From: Paenibacillus sp. S150 | GTDB taxonomy: Bacteria > Bacillota > Bacilli > Paenibacillales > Paenibacillaceae | Assembly (NCBI RefSeq): GCF_019352175.1 | Contig: NZ_JACBYI010000013.1 | Location: 98,278-162,277 of the forward strand | Length of the DNA stretch: 64,000 nucleotides | Direction of reading: 5' to 3' | In this document: positions 62,605 through 64,000 of the stretch, piece by piece | Numbering within the stretch: the first letter of the stretch is position 1 | How the letters are laid out: the number at the start of each line of letters is the position of its first letter | Translations under genes and position numbers: made by a program | The notes under the pieces: model-generated | Told to the model about the DNA's origin: nothing | The model's database searches: none | Seen by the model: only the letters and a program-made list of their open reading frames with translations

Positions 62605-63792
62605 ATGAGAACAGTCAATGAACGCGGCCTGGTATTTTCTTTTACTTTTATGGCCTTTTTACTCGGAACCATCGAATATATTATAGTGGGTTTGTTATCA
62701 GAGATTGCAGAATCGCTGCAAATTACGCTGGCTGTTGCCGGCAGTCTGGTCTCCGGCTTTGCAATCGCCTATGCCGTAGGAACGCCTGTATTAATGACCA
62801 TAGCAAGCCGGCTGCCCAAAAAGAAAACCATTCAGGGGACCATCGCCCTGATCATTGTGTTTAACCTGTTCAGTGCCGCCTCGGACACCTTCGGCTGGCT
62901 GCTGTTCACCCGGATTGCGACGGCCGTCTTGTGCGGGCTGGCCATTTCTCTTGCACTCTCTGCCGTGAGTGAGGTTGTGGCACCGGCCAATCAAGGAAAA
63001 GCCGTTTCGTACATTCTGGGGGGATTTGGCATTGCCAACGTGCTTGGTGTGCCGATCGGCACTTTTGTGGGGCAGCATCTGGAGTGGCAAGCCTCCTTTA
63101 TCTTAACAGCGCTGATGGGAGCTGCCGCTTTGCTCTTCAATGCCATCGTTATTCCAGCGCATCTTTCGAGCAGCAAAGGATCACTTGCAGAACAATTGAG
63201 CCTGCTGACCAATGGGCGTATTGTGCTGGCCTTTATGATCCCAGTGCTGGGAACTGCTGCGGTATTCAGTATCTATACCTATATCAGGCCCCTTATGGAT
63301 AAAGTTATGTCTATACCGGCGAACGCGGCCAGCTGGGTTCTTTTGGCCTACGGATTGGCTACAATCTTCAGCACTTTGATGGGGGGAAGAGTTGCATCCG
63401 GCAACGCCTTGGGCAGATTGAGGATTGTATTCCTGATTCAGACAGCCATTTATATCCTCTTCTTCTTTGCAGCCCCTGTTGCGGTCTTAGGGCTGGTCTT
63501 CTTGATCCTCAGCGCCTGTGTATCGAACATTCTGAATGTGACCGCCCAATTGTATTTAATTGAACTGTCTGTTGAACATTCACCGTCTTCCAGGGATTTT
63601 GCCGCTTCACTTAACCCGGTGGCGGCCAATATCGGCATAGCCGGGGGATCTGCGCTCGGCGGGGTGGTTGTGGGGAGCGGCGGATTGCCGGGCTTGCCCT
63701 GGACAGCGGCCTGTATCGCATTGTCCGCATTCGCGGTAACCGCAATTAGCTACCGGCTGAGAATGAAGCCCAAGCCACTGCTGTCTATATAG
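62605..63792 (+). CDS. MFS transporter (AraJ/DHA1-like exporter)
   Basis: A 395-residue membrane protein with about twelve predicted spans. TIEYIIVGLLSEIAESL and AGSLVSGFAIAYAVGTP are typical of the AraJ/YdhP/NepI group in the DHA1 drug or sugar efflux family. RLPKKKTIQGT is the conserved loop after span 2, and the central loop near residue 195 divides two six-helix halves. GGGAGG precedes the ATG. The exported compound is unknown. Confidence 0.9.
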   Translation: MRTVNERGLVFSFTFMAFLLGTIEYIIVGLLSEIAESLQITLAVAGSLVSGFAIAYAVGTPVLMTIASRLPKKKTIQGTIALIIVFNLFSAASDTFGWLLFTRIATAVLCGLAISLALSAVSEVVAPANQGKAVSYILGGFGIANVLGVPIGTFVGQHLEWQASFILTALMGAAALLFNAIVIPAHLSSSKGSLAEQLSLLTNGRIVLAFMIPVLGTAAVFSIYTYIRPLMDKVMSIPANAASWVLLAYGLATIFSTLMGGRVASGNALGRLRIVFLIQTAIYILFFFAAPVAVLGLVFLILSACVSNILNVTAQLYLIELSVEHSPSSRDFAASLNPVAANIGIAGGSALGGVVVGSGGLPGLPWTAACIALSAFAVTAISYRLRMKPKPLLSI

Positions 63793-63828
63793 GCTAAACT
63801 TGAAACAATAATATAAAGGGTAGCAGCC

Positions 63829-63870
63829 TTAGTGGGAAAAAGGAACACTAATTTAATGCATTCGGATACT
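63829..63870 (+). repeat. long family A repeat
   Basis: TTAGTGGGAAAAAGGAACAC followed by a GCATTCGGAT block matches the inverse of 40983-41028 over about 45 bases. It lies 37 bases after the MFS gene. Confidence 0.8.
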
Positions 63871-63927
63871 GGACGATGGCGTAAAATAGTATGTGTAAGG
63901 ATCGGGGAGTCTAGTAAACGACAAAAA

Positions 63928-63976
63928 AGTAGGGTATCCTTGGGATTGCAAAGTCACCAAGAAAAGGAGCCCTACT
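63928..63976 (+). promoter_or_regulatory. inverted repeat masking a ribosome-binding site
   Basis: AGTAGGG (63928-63934) and CCCTACT (63970-63976) pair, and inside them TCCTT (63937-63941) pairs with AAGGA (63964-63968), which is the ribosome-binding site of the gene starting at 63979. Such structures are known to limit transposase translation from read-through transcripts. Confidence 0.6.
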
Positions 63977-63978
63977 CA

Positions 63979-64000
63979 ATGACCAGTATACAACAAAACC
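63979..64000 (+). CDS. 5' end of a probable transposase gene
   Basis: An ATG after AAAAGGAG opens a frame reading MTSIQQN before the window ends. The short N-terminus and the hairpin that masks the ribosome-binding site suggest an insertion-sequence transposase. Too little is visible to assign a family, so this rests mainly on context. Confidence 0.35.

Overview
The window looks like a chromosomal segment of a Paenibacillus-like soil Bacillota. The grounds are strong GGAGG ribosome-binding sites, many CUT1 sugar ABC transporters next to AraC-type regulators or a YesM/YesN-type two-component pair, and two very large secreted glycan-active proteins ending in three SLH (cell-wall anchoring) domains. 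No rRNA, tRNA or CRISPR array was seen. The species call is inference from gene content.

Layout. 1-2.6 kb: end of a Gfo/Idh/MocA oxidoreductase and two LplB/YtcP-type permeases. 2.8-7.9 kb: a divergent AraC regulator, a CUT1 transporter (binding protein, two permeases) and a nucleoside hydrolase. 8.1-9.9 kb: a secreted protein, then a scar holding remnants of a siderophore-binding protein and a GNAT acetyltransferase. 10-18 kb: a tightly overlapped oligopeptide-type ABC transporter operon ending in a class V aminotransferase, an amidohydrolase and a uracil-DNA-glycosylase-like protein. 18.7-26 kb: a minus-strand CUT1 transporter/sulfatase operon facing a response regulator/sensor kinase pair. 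26.3-30.3 kb: an SLH-anchored GH10 xylanase with a cre-like site. 30.6-40.8 kb: a GntR/LacI-type regulator with repeated operator-like elements, then a CUT1 transporter, a GH38 alpha-mannosidase and an uncharacterised glycosidase-like protein. 41.2-43.2 kb: a DUF4965/DUF1793 (glutaminase A-like) protein. 43.4-44.4 kb: two divergent genes that have both lost their 5' ends. 44.6-52 kb: a sugar isomerase-like protein, an orphan response regulator and an SsuABC-like transporter carrying two tandem DszB-like proteins. 52.9-60.6 kb: a 2571-residue SLH-anchored lyase-like protein. 60.8-64 kb: an AraC regulator, a small uncharacterised gene, a 34-residue membrane peptide, an MFS exporter, and the 5' end of a probable transposase gene.

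Most of the window serves polysaccharide breakdown: surface enzymes release oligosaccharides, CUT1 systems import them, cytoplasmic hydrolases finish them. No dedicated CUT1 ATPase is encoded here, so a shared MsmX-like ATPase elsewhere is expected (inference).

The most unusual locus is 46.9-52 kb. Two adjacent proteins without signal peptides keep the Cys/His/Arg catalytic pattern of the desulfinase DszB, between the binding protein and the permease/ATPase of a sulfonate-type ABC transporter, with no DszA or DszC nearby. The long non-coding gaps carry three families of structured repeats that recur in a fixed order.
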